In this document: in pieces, positions 45,644 through 57,731 of the stretch
Position numbering within the stretch: the first letter of the stretch is position 1
How the letters are laid out: each line of letters starts with the position of its first letter
DNA from: Adiantum capillus-veneris
Taxonomy: Eukaryota > Streptophyta > Polypodiopsida > Polypodiales > Pteridaceae
Length of the DNA stretch: 64,000 nt
Assembly (NCBI GenBank): GCA_014529385.2
Contig: CM043958.1
Coordinates: 150,172,793 to 150,236,792, forward strand
Direction: 5' to 3'
Notes under the pieces: model-generated
Told to the model about the DNA's origin: nothing
The model's database searches: none
What the model saw: only the letters and a program-made list of their open reading frames with translations
Position numbers and translations under genes: made by a program

Positions 45644-46295
45644 TGTTAAGTATGGAGCCTGATTTACCCTTGTAATTTTCTGTGGTAAAAGCGCACATTT
45701 GTAAGGCCCCCATTATGAGGAGAAGCCATCGTGCGTGAAGGAAAATCACTCACCGGAAACCAAAATTTTCATGGACAAGAATCAGGGGCAACTTTAGAGG
45801 CCTCGGGGGTGGAGGCCCCTAAGACTTTTTTTTTGGCCGGAATATTCCTTTTCGCCGGAATATTATGGCCAGACGGCGGCCGAAAAGTGGTCGGGAAACA
45901 ACCCGTCGGTTGGCCGGTGGCTGGTGGTCGGAAGTCAATGGCCGGTGGCCGGTGGCCGAATTCAAAAGCGGACTTGTCTTCTCAAGGGTGGCCACACATG
46001 GGCGGATTGGAGGGTCCGATTTGGACTTATTCGCACAAGGGCGGCTACACATGGCTGTCTCTCATAAGAGAGGGCAGCCCTTTTGGCCTATAAAAGGAGG
46101 CCATTTCTACACACATTTCATAGTGTGAAGTTGATGCAACAAGGTGAGTGTGAGGTGGTGAGAGTGAAGCAAGGCGGGAGCTCCATTAAGGGTATAATCC
46201 CTTTGTAAACTACTTCTTGTTTTGAAGTACTAAAGCCATTGAGTGGCTGCTTTCCCGTGGACGTAGCCCACATTGGGTGAACCACGTATATCGTG

Positions 46296-46358
<63 letters not shown>

Positions 46359-46442
46359 CTATAATCTCGTGTATATAAATTTGTCTCTCTCCATTAAGTA
46401 ATCTACTCAATTATCTATTTAGCTATGTCTTATTTCCTAACA
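45644..46442 (+). repeat. 5' LTR of copia C
   Basis: 799 bp, TGTTAAGTATGGAGCC...CCTAACA. TATA-like GCCTATAAAAGGAGG is near 46088. GC-rich GGCCGGTGGC repeats at 45910-45960. The (CT)n tract 46299-46356 lies downstream of the TATA and so would be transcribed. Confidence 0.95.
46299..46356 (+). repeat. (CT)n tract within the copia C 5' LTR
   Basis: A CT run of about 57 bp. The 3' LTR has the same tract (51120-51183), slightly longer. Confidence 0.95.
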
Positions 46443-46444
46443 AC

Positions 46445-46460
46445 TGGTATCAGATCAAGG
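46445..46460 (+). other. Primer-binding site of copia C (tRNA-iMet)
   Basis: TGGTATCAGATCAAGG; it differs from the canonical TGGTATCAGAGC at one position. Confidence 0.85.
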
Positions 46461-46515
46461 TTTGCTCGTAGCTAAATTATCTCAAGGAAAGGATTCCTTG
46501 AATTGAGTGGGAGTT

Positions 46516-49500
46516 ATGGCGGAGCAAGGGAAGCTAAAGATTGGGAAGTTCAACGGCAAAAACTACCAACATTGGAAGATGTAGATTGAAGACTATCTCT
46601 ACCAGAAGGACCTCTATTTGCCAGTAGGCGGTCTTGCGAAGAAGCCCGCAACAATGGCAGATGAAGCATGGATTGTCCTTGATCGAAAGGCACTAGGAAC
46701 AATCCGGTTAAGCTTGGCGTCAACGGTGGCCTTCAATGTTTCGGAGATGAAGACCACGGAGGACTTGATGAAGTCACTTGACGACTTCTACGAGAAACCA
46801 TCGGCATCCAATAAGGTATTTCTTATGAAGCGCTTGTTCAATCTAAAGATGGCAGAGAATGGTTCAGTTGCAAAACACCTAAATGACTTTAACACAAACA
46901 TAAGTCAACTTTGATCAGTGAAAATCAATTTCGATGACGAAGTGCGAGCTCTCCTTATACTATCATCTCTACCGGATAGTTGGGACAGCCTTGTGATGGC
47001 TGTAAGTAATTCTATCTCTGGCACAAATACTCTTAAGTTTGATGATGTTGTGGGTGTTCTCCTAAGCGAGGAAATGCGAAGGAGAAGCACAGGAGAATCA
47101 TCAAGTGTTGCACTATCAGTGGTAACAAGAGGAAGGCTTAAGGAGAGGTTCAAAAACCAAAAGGGTCGTGATCGCTCAAGGCGGAGCAAGTCACGCACAA
47201 AGTCAGTTCTTGAATGTTGGAACTGCGGCAAGAAGGGCCACATCAAGAAGGATTGTTGGTCCAAGAAGAAGAACGAGACAGAGTCTCAAGACAACAAGCC
47301 AACATCGGAGGCCAATGTGGCAGGTAAAGTAGAGCAAGATGCTCTAATTCTCTCATTAGACAATGTGTCTAATTCCTGGATAGTAGATTTCGGGGCTTCA
47401 TTCCATGCGACACCACACAAGCAACATTTCCAAGACTACACCAAAGGTAATTTTGGGTATGTATACTTGGGAGATGATGAAGCTTGTGAGATTGTCGACA
47501 AAGGTACAGTTTCTGTCAAAACTGCTAACGGAAATGAATGGAAGCTTAAAGATGTTAGGCATGTTCCTTCTCTTCGCAAAAATTTGATCTCTATAGGACA
47601 ATTGGACGATGAAGGTCACAACATTGCATTCGGAAACAAACGGTGGAAGATCTCAAAGGGATCTTTGGTGGTGAAAAAGTCGGTACACTTTACTTGTGTA
47701 CTGTTAGCACGCAACCTTCAGCTTGTGCAGCAACTACAAAAGTTGACAGTGCAGTGTGGCACTACCAACTTGGGCATATGAGTGCCAAAGGAATGCAAAT
47801 CCTTCAAACAAAGAAGCTTCTACCAGGTTTGAAAGAAGTGGACTTAGAGTTCTGTGAAGATTGTGTTAATGGTAAAAAAAAGAGGCTAAAATTTCAAAAA
47901 TCAGGAAATGAAAGAAAAAATAAAAAACTTGAGTTGGTTCATTCTGATGTTTGGGGTCCTGCAAGTACACCATCACTTGGTGGCTCATTGTACTATGTAA
48001 CATTCATAAACGATGCGACTAGAAAAACATGGGTTTATGTCATGAAGAATAAATCCGATGTATTTTCCATATTTCAAAGGTGGAAAGCCTTTGTGAAGAA
48101 TGAAACAGGTACCAAGGTTAAATGCCTCAGATCCCACAATGGAGGCGAATATTGCAGCCAAGCTTTTGAAAGCTTTTGTGCCAGCAATGGCATTCGGAGG
48201 CAAAGGACAACCCCAAGGACACCTCAACAAAATGGGATTTCGGAAAGGATGAACAGGACAATCATGGAACGAGCACGAAGCATGCGGCTACATGCAAGCC
48301 TACCGCTTGAGCTTTGGGCGGAATCTGTAAGTACGTTTGTATACTTAATCAATCGGTCACCCTCAACGGCATTGGATGGGGGAGTTCCAGAAGAGGCATG
48401 GACAGGTAAACCGGTGAATTATGAATTTCTCAAAGTGTTTGGGTGTGAGGCTTTCATGCACATAGATAGAAGCCTAAGATCAAAGCTAGATGCAAAGTCC
48501 AAAAAGTGTTTCTTCATTGGCTTTGGAGAAGGAGACTTTGGGTATCGCCTATGGAATCCTGAAGATGGTAAAATCTTAAGGAGTAGGGATGTAATTTTTA
48601 ACGAACAAAATATGTACAAAGATTACTTGGAAAGAAAACAAACAAAAGAAACAGGTGATGAGTACATGGAGCTTGAGGACGGTGAAGACTCAAGGACTGC
48701 AAACGGTGACAATGTGCAACAACGTCAACCAAATGAGGAGCCTCAACCTATTCTCCGAAGATCTACAAGAGCAAGTAGACCTCCAGAAAGGTTTGTTCCT
48801 TCCTTCAACCATCTCTTGATCTCAGATTCTAGAGAGCCGGAATCATACGAAGAAGCTATGCAACATGAATCCAAAGAAGAATGGACGAAGAGCATGCAAG
48901 TGGAGATGGACTCACTACATCGCAACCAAACATGGGAGTTGGTTGAGTTGCCTAAAGGTAAGCGGGAACTTCAAAACAAATGGGTGTACAAGCTGAAGGA
49001 AGAAGAAGGTGGGAAGAAAAGGTACAAGTCTAAGCTTGTGGTAAAAGGTTTTTCTCAAAAGAAAGGTATTGACTTCGATGAAATATTTTCTCCTGTTGTA
49101 AAAATGAACTCAATTAGGCTTGTCTTAAGCCTTGTGGCTGCTCATGATCTAAATCTCAAGCAAATGGATGTAAATACGGCATTCCCTCACGATGACTTAG
49201 AGGAGGAAATCTACATGCTTCAACCAAAGGGGTATGAAGTAAAAGGTAAGGAGAAAATGGTTTGCAGATTAAAGAAGAGTTTGTATGGTTTAAAGCAAGC
49301 ATCAAGACAATGGTACTTGAAGTTTGATCGATGGATGTTGGATCATGGATTCACAAGATGCAACTCGGATCACTGCGTCTACACGAAGAATTTGGGAGAT
49401 GGGAAATTCATCATCCTAATGTTGTATGTTGATGACATGTTGATTGCAAGTGCTAACATGCAGGACATCAAAGACCTAAAAGAGGAGCTGTCCAAATCTT

Positions 49501-50387
49501 TTTCAATGAAAGATTTAGGTGCTGCAAAGAGGATACTTGGCATGAAAATATCAAGGGACAGGACGAAGAAGACAATAAAGCTATCTCAAGAAAATTACAT
49601 CAAGAAGGTACTAGAAAGGTTTGCAATGCAAAATGCAAAACCAGTTTCTACACCTTTGGCTAGTCATTTTAAACTAACTAAGGATATGTGTCCAAAGACA
49701 CAAGAGGAGATAGCCTATATGTCTAAAGTTCCATATGCTACAACGGTAGGTTCTCTAATGTATGCTATGGTCTGGACAAGGCCAGACATTGCACATGCAG
49801 TGGGAGTTGTGAGTAGGTTCATGGACAACCCAGGTAAAGAGCATTGGCAAGCTGTGAAGCGGATACTTAGGTATCTAAAAGGGACAACAACAAATGCTTT
49901 GTATTTTGGAGGAACTGATATTTTTCTAGAAGGGTATGTTGATTCAGATATGGCAGGTGACAAAGATACTCGAAGGAGCACTACTGGCTATGTGTTCACG
50001 GTTGGAGGCACAGCAGTAAGCTGGGCTTCAAAGCTGCAGAAAGTGGTTTCACTTTCTACCACGGAAGCAGAGTATGTAGCAATGAAGGAGGCAAGCAAAG
50101 AAATTCTGTGGCTTCACAGATTCTTAGAAGAGCTTGGATTCAAACAAGACAATTGTGTCTTGTATAGTGATAGCCAAAGCGCTATCCATCTTGCGAAGAA
50201 CTCAGCCTTTCATTCAAGGACAAAGCACATTGAGGTGAGATATCACTTCATACGCACTCTTTTGGAAGAGGGACAGCTAAAGCTAGGAAAGGTGCATACA
50301 AGTGAAAATCCTGCAGACATGTTTACAAAGGTGGTCAACAAGGAGAAGTTGAGCTTTTGCTCATCTTCAATCGGCATTCAAGGATAA
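46516..50387 (+). pseudogene. Copia C Gag-Pol polyprotein (broken)
   Basis: ATG 46516 (MAEQGKLKIGKFNG) follows the leader closely. Gag has TAG 46582 and TGA 46912, each one C-to-T change from CAG or CGA. The knuckle CWNCGKKGHIKKDC is near 47216. The protease site is DFGAS instead of DSGAS (47386). An A-run (47674-47678) carries a 1-nt shift into the frame that stays open to 50387. Integrase: first Asp VHSDVWGP; second is His (RSHNGGEY, CAC 48135); Glu in GISERMNRT is kept. RT: QMDVNTAF, YGLKQASRQWY, LYVDDMLIAS intact. RNase H: DSDMAGD, TEAEY, DSQSA intact. It ends SSSIGIQG at 50385. The family size of about 1,290 residues is normal. Confidence 0.9.
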
Positions 50388-50436
50388 GAAGCCAGAATGG
50401 AAAGCAGTCACAGGTTTGGTTTGGAGATCAGTCTCC

Positions 50437-50447
50437 AAGTGGGAGAT
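50437..50447 (+). other. Polypurine tract of copia C
   Basis: AAGTGGGAGAT directly before the 3' LTR. Copia B has AAGTGGGAGGT in the same place. Confidence 0.85.
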
Positions 50448-51116
50448 TGTTAAGTATGAAGCCTGATTTACCCTTGTAATTTTCTGTGGTAAAAGCGCAC
50501 ATTTGTAAGGCCCCCATTATGAGGAGAAGCCATCGTGCGTGAAGGAAAATCACTCACCGGAAACCAAAATTTTCACGGACAAAAATTAGGGACAACTTTA
50601 AAGACTTTTTTTTTGGCCGGAATATTCCTTTTCGTCGGAATATTATGCCCGGACGGCGGTCGAAAAGTGGTCGGAAAACAACCGCCCGCTTGGCCGGTGG
50701 CCGGTAGTCAATGGCCGGTGGCTGGTGGTCGGAAGTCAATGGCCGGTGGCCGGTGGCCAAATTCAATGGCCGGTGGCCGAATTCAAAAGCGGACTTGTCT
50801 TCTCAAGGGTGGCCACACATGGGCGGATTGGAGGGTCCGATTTGGACTTATTCGCACAAGGGCGGCTACACATGGCTGTCTCTCATAAGAGAGGGCAGCC
50901 CTTTTGGCCTATAAATGGAGGCCATTTCTACACACATTTCATAGTGTGAAGTTGATGCAACAAGGTGAGTGTGAGGTGGTAAGAGTGAAGCAAGGCGGGA
51001 GCTCCATTAAGGGTATAATCCCTTTGTAAACTACTTCTTGTTTTGAAGTACTAAAGCCATTGAGTGGCTGCTTTCCCGTGGACGTAGCCCACATTGGGTG
51101 AACCACGTATATCGTG

Positions 51117-51187
<71 letters not shown>

Positions 51188-51271
51188 CTATAATCTCGTG
51201 TATATAAATCTGTCTCTCTCCATTAAGTAATCTACTCAATTATCTATTTAGCTACGTCTTATTTCCTGACA
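50448..51271 (+). repeat. 3' LTR of copia C
   Basis: 824 bp. It has one more GGCCGGTGG block than the 5' LTR and lacks the 5' copy's extra 'aggcctcgggggtggaggcc' insert. Confidence 0.95.
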
Positions 51272-51276
51272 GCATA

Positions 51277-51794
51277 CAGTGGGAAATTTGTGGATGTATG
51301 ACTTTGTGGGAAGTCTATGTACTATCAGATTTACTGCAGCCTTTGTTGAGGGTCGAGTGAGGTTTTATTGAGTTGGGGGATTCTCGAATGTTGAGATCCT
51401 TTCGGTGATACAGGTCTTGGAGCGATCCCTCGAGCACCCTTAGATAGGCAGCTAGGATGTATTGACTGTGAGTTAGACAGTTGGGATTGCATCTTTGCTT
51501 TACTACCGTTGAGGCATTATCGCAGTCTATGCTTACAGGACAGTGAGAGACAGTACAAGTGCAGGACAGGTTTACCCGCAACTTACAGTGTCAGAGAGAC
51601 AGTGTTTTTTGAGCTGTTTTTTGGTCTGTTTTTAGTACACCAGAGCCATTTTACAAAGGAGACTCTGCCAAAATTTCTGCAGAATCTGAAGCTTCTTGGT
51701 TCATTTGACAGGTTGATATTGGTTCAGAGGTCAGTTTACAAGGGAAACTCTGCTGAATTTTTCCCAGAAAAGTAAACTACTGTGAAGCGTAGCT
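51277..51794 (+). other. Copia B leader, part 2
   Basis: Non-coding. It leads directly to the Gag-Pol ATG at 51795. Repeated 'acagtg' and 'gtttac' phrases resemble the copia I leader. Confidence 0.7.
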
Positions 51795-54700
51795 ATGGCT
51801 GGATCACAGGACACTACTCTTTACAATATCAAGAAGCTGGATGGAACCAATTTCCCATTGTGGAAGAAGCAGATTTGGCACGTGTTGGTACAAAAGAAGC
51901 AGATAAAACCTATAAAGCTCAAGGGTATAAAACCAGAAGATATGGACGAAGATGAATGGAGCGAAATGGATGAATTGGAACTTTCTACTTTTATGCTGAC
52001 TTTGGCAGAAAGCGTTTACTTCAATGTAGTAGACGAGATGTCGGCTTATCAAGCATGGTTAAAGCTGAGTGATCTTTATGAGAAGCAGAGTGCAGCTTCA
52101 CAGGTATACTGGCTTAAGAAGCTTGTTGACTTGAAGATGAAAGAAGGGACACCTATGTCTAATCATCTGAATGAATTCAACACAATCTATAGTCAGTTGT
52201 CAGCTCAAGGTGTCAAGTTTGATGAACCTGTTAGAGCTATGTTCCTGTTGATCACATTGCCGGAAAGTTGGGACACTTTTCGCACAGCTTTGAGTAATTC
52301 TGCACCTCCAGATGGTTTGAACATAGCAAGTGTAGAAGGAAGTCTGCTTACTGAAGAAACCAATAGAAAGACAATGGACAAAGGCAAAGGAACAGCCTTA
52401 GTTGTCAGGGGAAGGACCAAAGAAAAGTACAAAGGTGGAAAGAGGAATCAGTCTCGTAGCAAGTCCCGCAGTGCTAAAGGCAAGAGTGACATAGAATGCT
52501 ACCATTGTGGCAAGAAGGGTCACATGAAAAGAGACTGCAGAGAATGGAAAGCAAAAAAAGGCAAAGAGAAAGCTGAAGACCATGGTGAGAAGAACAAGTC
52601 CTCAGTGAAGATTCAAGAAATAAATGTGACAAACACTGTTGCAAAGGATGACAGTCTAGTGTCAGGAGACATCTACTTCTTGAAGAATACAATGGACTCA
52701 GCTCTTCTTACAGCATCGGATGGAAATGCACTGAGTGACTGGATAATAGACTCAGGGGCATCACTTCATGTTTCTCCAAACAAGGAGTGGTTTACTTCTT
52801 ATGTGACAACTAAAGATCATGTTCGGCTAGGCAATGGGCAGACATGTGAGATCTTAGGTGTTGGAGATGTTCAATTGAAGTTTCAGAATGGCTCTTCTTT
52901 CACGCTGAAGAATGTGAGACATGTTCCCGCAATTACAAAGAGCTTGATCAGCACAGGTTTACTTGATGATGCTGGCTACGTCACCATTTTTGGACAGAAC
53001 ATGTGGAAGATATCCAAGGGTTCTATGACAGTAGCACATGGAGTAAAGTCTGGAGGACTTTACATGATTTATGTATCAAATGTCTCTAAAAATGTAATCA
53101 ATGTAACCGAGCAGCCGAACGTTTCTTTGTGGCATAGCAGGTTAGGACATATGTCCAAGAAGGGAATGGAAATCTTGTCTCGTTCTGGTTATTTGCCTGG
53201 CCTTTCATTTAATGATTTTGAATTCTGTGAACATTGTCTGTATGGTAAGCAAACACAGCAACCACATAAGCATAGAAGCAGTAGAAGAGATACACAGTTG
53301 GCACTTGTTCATAGTGATTTGTGTGGACCTATGCCTAACCTATCTCTAGGGGGAGCTTCTTACTTTATGACATTTATAGATGATTACTCGAGGAAAGTAT
53401 GGGTTTACTTTCTCAAGCACAAGGATGAAGCGTTTAGTGTTTTCAAAACGTTTGTGACACTTGTGGAGAATCAGAGTGGCAAGAAGCTTAAATGCTTACG
53501 AACTGACAATGGTGGAGAGTATGTTTCAAAGGCCTTTCAGGACTTTTGTGAGTCAAAAGGTATAAAACGTGAACTTACTGCTCCTTACAATCCTCCTCAA
53601 AATGGTGTTGCTGAGAGGATGAATAGGACCATACAAGAGAAGGTCAGAATTATGTTGTCTAATGCACAGCTGCCAAATGGGTTTTGGGCTGAAGCTGTAT
53701 CAACAGCTGTTCATCTTGTAAATAGATCTCCTAGCAAGGTTTTGCAGAAGGATTCAGTGCCAGAGATGGTATGGTCAGGCAAAATGCCCTCATACAAACA
53801 TCTCAGAGTCTTTGGCTGTGAGGCATATACTCACGTTCCAAAGGAATTTAGGAACAAACTTGAGCCAAAGAGTAGAAAGTGCATCTTTCTAGGCTATGGT
53901 AATTCTGGTGAGATGGGGTACAGACTTTGGGATCTTGAATCTAGAAAGGTTGTCCGCAGCAATGATGTTCACTTTAATGAATCCAAATATCATTCTAAAC
54001 CAGAGAGGGTTGAGGAGATTAGAAGAGTTGTCTTCCAAGAAGATGGACTTGCACGTGCAAGACAAAATGTCAGGGCTCAAGAGGAGCAAGGACAGGATAG
54101 AGTGGAACCACAGGTTGTGGTTGAGCCTGAGCCACCTATTGTGCGTAGATCTGGACGTGTCACGCGACCTCCTGATAGGTTTGTTCCATCTATGAATTAT
54201 GTCATATTGACTTATTGCAATGAGCCTTCATGTTACAAGGAAGCAGTGCAAATGTAGGACTCCGGGAATTGGCAATTGGCCATGCAGTCAGAGATGACAG
54301 CTCTGCATAAAAACCAGACATGGAAGCTAGTTAAATTACCATGGGGCAAAAAGGCTCTACCCTGTAAATGGGTTTACAGGTATAAGATCACCGCTCATGA
54401 TAGTCAGCCAAAGTACAAAGCAAGGCTTGTTGCCAAGGGCTTTAAGCAAGAACAAGGCATTGACTTTGATGAAGTCTTCTCTCCGGTGGTCAAGATGACT
54501 ACATTGAGATGCTTTCTTGCATTGGTTGCCATATTAGATTTGGTGTTGCACCAAATGGATGTCAAGACAGCGTTCTTGCATGGTGATTTAGATGTGGAAA
54601 TTTACATGCAGCAGCTAGAAGGGTTTGTTGAGAAAGGCAAGGAAGATTGGGTATGCCAGTTGTTAAAGAGTCTTTATGGCTTAAAACAATCACCGAGGGC

Positions 54701-55775
54701 ATGGTACCATAAATTCCACAAGTTTATGCTTTCTCAAGGCTACAAACGTAGTGAGTTTGATCACTGTCTATAAACAAAGAAGGCTAAGGATGGCAGTTGG
54801 CTGATCCTTATTTTGTATGTGGATGACATGTTGATTGCTGGCAAGCACTTGAAAGAAATTTCAGCTTTGAAGTCAAAGATGGAAAAATCGTTTGACATGA
54901 AAGACATGGGTGAGGCAAGTCATATACTTGGTATGCGCATTGAGAGAGACAAATCAAAGAAGTTGATTTGGTTATCTCAAACAGAGTATATTGACAAGGT
55001 TTTGCAACGTTTCAATATGGAGAAGGGAAAGGCATTGAGTGTTCCATTGCCACCATATGTGAAACTTAGCAAACAAGATTGTCCTGTGTCTGAGGAAGAA
55101 CAGGCTGAAATGGATAAGATTCCATATGCGTCTGCAGTGGGTAGTTTGATGTATGCAATGATTGCTACTCACCCAGACATTGCATTTGCAGTGGGAGTAG
55201 TAAGTCGATACATGTCAAACCCAGGCAAGAAACATTGGGAGGCAGTGAAAGGAATATTGAGATACCTGAAAGCTACAAAGAGTATGCGTATATGCTATGG
55301 GAATCAGGAGCTAAGTGTAAAGGTTTTTACAGACTCAGATTATGCAAGTGACTTAGACAACCGAAGGTCTACATCAGGGTATGTCTTTACATTGGCTAGT
55401 GGAGCAGTATCATGGCGTTCTAGATTACAAGATTGTGTTACTCAGTCTACTATAGAGGCTGAATATGTTGCAGCATCAGAGGCATGCAAAGAATCAATTT
55501 GGCTTAATCGACTAGTAACAGATTTGGGAATCAAAGAAGAGATGCCTGTGTTATATTGTGATAGTCAAAGTGCTATACAATTGGCTCGCAATCCAGTTTA
55601 TCACTCAAACACAAAGCATGTGGATGTGAAGTATCATTTCATCAGGGAAATGCTCGAGGATAAGCAACTTCAGCTTGTCAAAGTTCACACCACAGAAAAT
55701 CCTGCTGATCTACTTACAAAAGGACTTCCCTCAGAGAGCTTTGCGCATTTTTGCAAGCAGTTAGGTGTAGGGTAG
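51795..55775 (+). pseudogene. Copia B Gag-Pol polyprotein, near-intact, two stops
   Basis: One uninterrupted frame of about 1,326 codons with TAG at 54255 (end of integrase) and TAA at 54771 (inside RT). Gag about 1-235; knuckle CYHCGKKGHMKRDC about 236-249; protease DSGAS about 319; pre-integrase LWHSRLGHMS; integrase D (VHSDLCGP, about 507), D (RTDNGGEY, 571) and E (GVAERMNRT, 607) with exact DX35E; RT QMDVKTAFLHG, YGLKQSPRAWY and LYVDDMLIAG (about 1006); RNase H TDSDYASD, EAEYVAA, DSQSAIQ. All catalytic residues checked are present. The start was chosen because MAGSQDTTLYNIKKLDGTNF fits copia Gag beginnings. Whether the stops are fixed mutations or sequencing errors cannot be told. Confidence 0.93.
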
Positions 55776-55853
55776 TACATCACTTCTCTACATCTCTTCT
55801 ATATTAGCTTGTATGGTAGCTTCTCTCACACTTAAAGTACCACAGTGGACTTT

Positions 55854-55864
55854 AAGTGGGAGGT
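55854..55864 (+). other. Polypurine tract of copia B
   Basis: AAGTGGGAGGT abutting the 3' LTR. Confidence 0.85.
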
Positions 55865-56056
55865 TGTTGGGGTATAAAGCCCAATGTGGTCGCCCAGGTA
55901 AATGGGCGGGCCGCCAGGTATGTACACATATTCTTTTGTAAAAACCTAATAAGAACTCACTATGCTCTACACATTACAGTAGAGCGAGTTCACCATATCG
56001 TTGTGATCTTCTTCTCGCACTCTCTCTCGCGTCGCACTTCCGCTCGTACTCCTTCA
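55865..56056 (+). repeat. 3' LTR of copia B
   Basis: 192 bp; three substitutions relative to the 5' LTR. Confidence 0.97.
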
Positions 56057-57731
56057 TGCACTAAGAAAAACACTTAGCAAACACAACAACAATTATCCCC
56101 GGTCTCAGACCCAAGACCTCACACACCTTCAAAGATGTTGAGAGCTAGCAGGGTATGAGAGTAGATTGAGAGGAAGAAGGAGTATCTTACGAGAAAGATG
56201 TACATCTCCTAACATAATCACTCATATTAGCATAGCTTAGCTTAGTAATTAGCATGGTAGAGGAGGTGAGCATGCATTGAAGCTTGGCTCTTGGTTGGAT
56301 TTGCATCACAAAGCCGAGTTGTTGGTGTAGGCCTCCCTTCTCACAAGCTTGGAGTAGGTGGTAAGCTTTCCCTTAAAGATTGAGAAGGAGAGAGAGTCTT
56401 CTTTGCTTCACACATGAGATTGTGTGAGTGTGTGTGTGATAATGCCTCGCAAAAATCAGCCCCCTCTCTCCTTTGGGAGACCCCTCTTGCTATTTGTTGT
56501 TGCTATCCTCCCATTGGACCTCCCTAGGACTAGCCAATGACAATTAAGCAGCATAAGTGATAGCCTTCTGACATGTGTCCCCCTTTCCCCTTTTGTGAGA
56601 GCTTTAGGTAATTTAATAATTCAAGTAAACTCTCATTGGACCCCTTTGCCTCCTGGCCACCAATAGGAATCAGGCAAGCCATTGGGCTGCTGAATGCTCA
56701 TTGGACCCCTTGGGAGACTGACCAATAGTCTTCTAGAGGACTTAATTCTCATTGGTTCTTTTATTAAGTGTTTTTAAATTAATTAAACTAGATTTACTCT
56801 AGCCTAATTCTCATTGGTCCACCTCCAAGGCCATCCAGTAGGAATTGGGTACACCTTGTGGGCATTTGGCCTAGGGAGCTGACATGTGTCCCTCATTCCC
56901 TTTGTGTAAAGGGAGCTTGTGTGTGTGTGTGTGGCTTTGTCTCTCATCCCCTACATGCAAGGCTCGCCCCCTCCTAAGTAGGGATTGCAAAGACTTTTTT
57001 GTACACACACAAAGCATCCAATTCCCCTATGGTTGACCTTTGGACACAACCTTTGAATTTTGGAACCTTAGCATTTTGGAAGTCTTAATGGGCTGAACCT
57101 TAGGGTCTTTTTAGCCCATTGTTGCACATGGCTCTTTTGCAGATGGCCCCCCCTTTCGATCCCTATTTTCCCTCCTTTGGATCCCTATTGTGGCCGGTCT
57201 ACTAGCTTAACCAATATTCTAGCTTTTTCTCCCCTGGCACTTCCCCATATTAAATGATCAGTTTAACATGAGAAAATCATTTAGGAGAATTAGATATTGA
57301 TTATTATGACATTAGCTCTCTCTTGAAATCATAGTTGTCCTCGACTATGGTGTAGAGAAGATAAAGAATATTCATGAGTCCTTTTCTTAGCGGGTAGAGG
57401 ATCCCTATGTTACCGTACGACATCATTCCACAATGGATGACTAGTCCATTTGGTGCTTGAGAACTTGAGGCTACCGCAAGCATGCCTGCACATTAGTCCT
57501 ATCAATCTTCCATAGTAGAGTGACAAGCTCTACTTGGTGTTTGGGAGACGTCGTCTCCGCAAACTTGATCTAAGGATGCATACTACTTCATTTTTGTGCA
57601 CAATAAAGAAAAAGAGAGTCTTATAAGACAAAAACTTTGTTCATTTTAAACATTTTGTACATTGCTTACTCTTGGGAAGCATTGTAAGCATTGACACGGT
57701 TTAGGTTATCCTTTAATTGTATGCCTTGCAT
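56057..57731. other. Non-coding stretch beside gypsy E (possible LTR/3' UTR)
   Basis: No ORF. It resumes the sequence cut by copia B. Between 56500 and 56850 the phrase CTCATTGG (CCAATGAG on the minus strand) recurs about five times, resembling a CCAAT-rich U3 for a minus-strand element. A minus-strand GAAAGGGGGGG tract at about 57146-57156 is a PPT candidate. No TG...CA borders could be fixed because the partner LTR is missing. Confidence 0.4.

Larger units (their letters stand above)
45644..51271 (+). mobile_element. Copia element C, complete, inside the copia B leader
   Basis: LTRs at 45644-46442 and 50448-51271. The target duplication GCATA is at 45639-45643 and 51272-51276. It has a primer site, Gag-Pol with two stops and one frameshift, and a PPT. 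The LTRs differ mainly by copy-number changes in a GGCCGGTGG minisatellite, by the CT tract length and by a short GC-rich insertion in the 5' copy. It is in the same orientation as B and must be younger than B's insertion. Confidence 0.97.
44885..56056 (+). mobile_element. Copia element B (young, carries copia C)
   Basis: LTRs at 44885-45076 and 55865-56056 (192 bp each) differ at 3 positions. The target duplication TGCAC is at 44880-44884 and 56057-56061. Primer site, long leader, one near-continuous Gag-Pol frame and PPT are all present. Excluding copia C and its duplicated target, B is about 5.54 kb. It is the freshest and most complete element of the window. Confidence 0.97.

Noticed and set aside
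46905-47264. Minus-strand ORFs inside copia gag and pol regions (for example 46905-47264, 47985-48230)
   Set aside because: Shadow frames of the sense coding region.
47671-47682. Programmed -1 frameshift at the A-run in copia C
   Set aside because: The heptamer is GAAAAAG, not a full slippery site; the shift lies after the protease, where copia elements do not shift; copia B reads through in one frame. A single-base loss in the A-run explains it.
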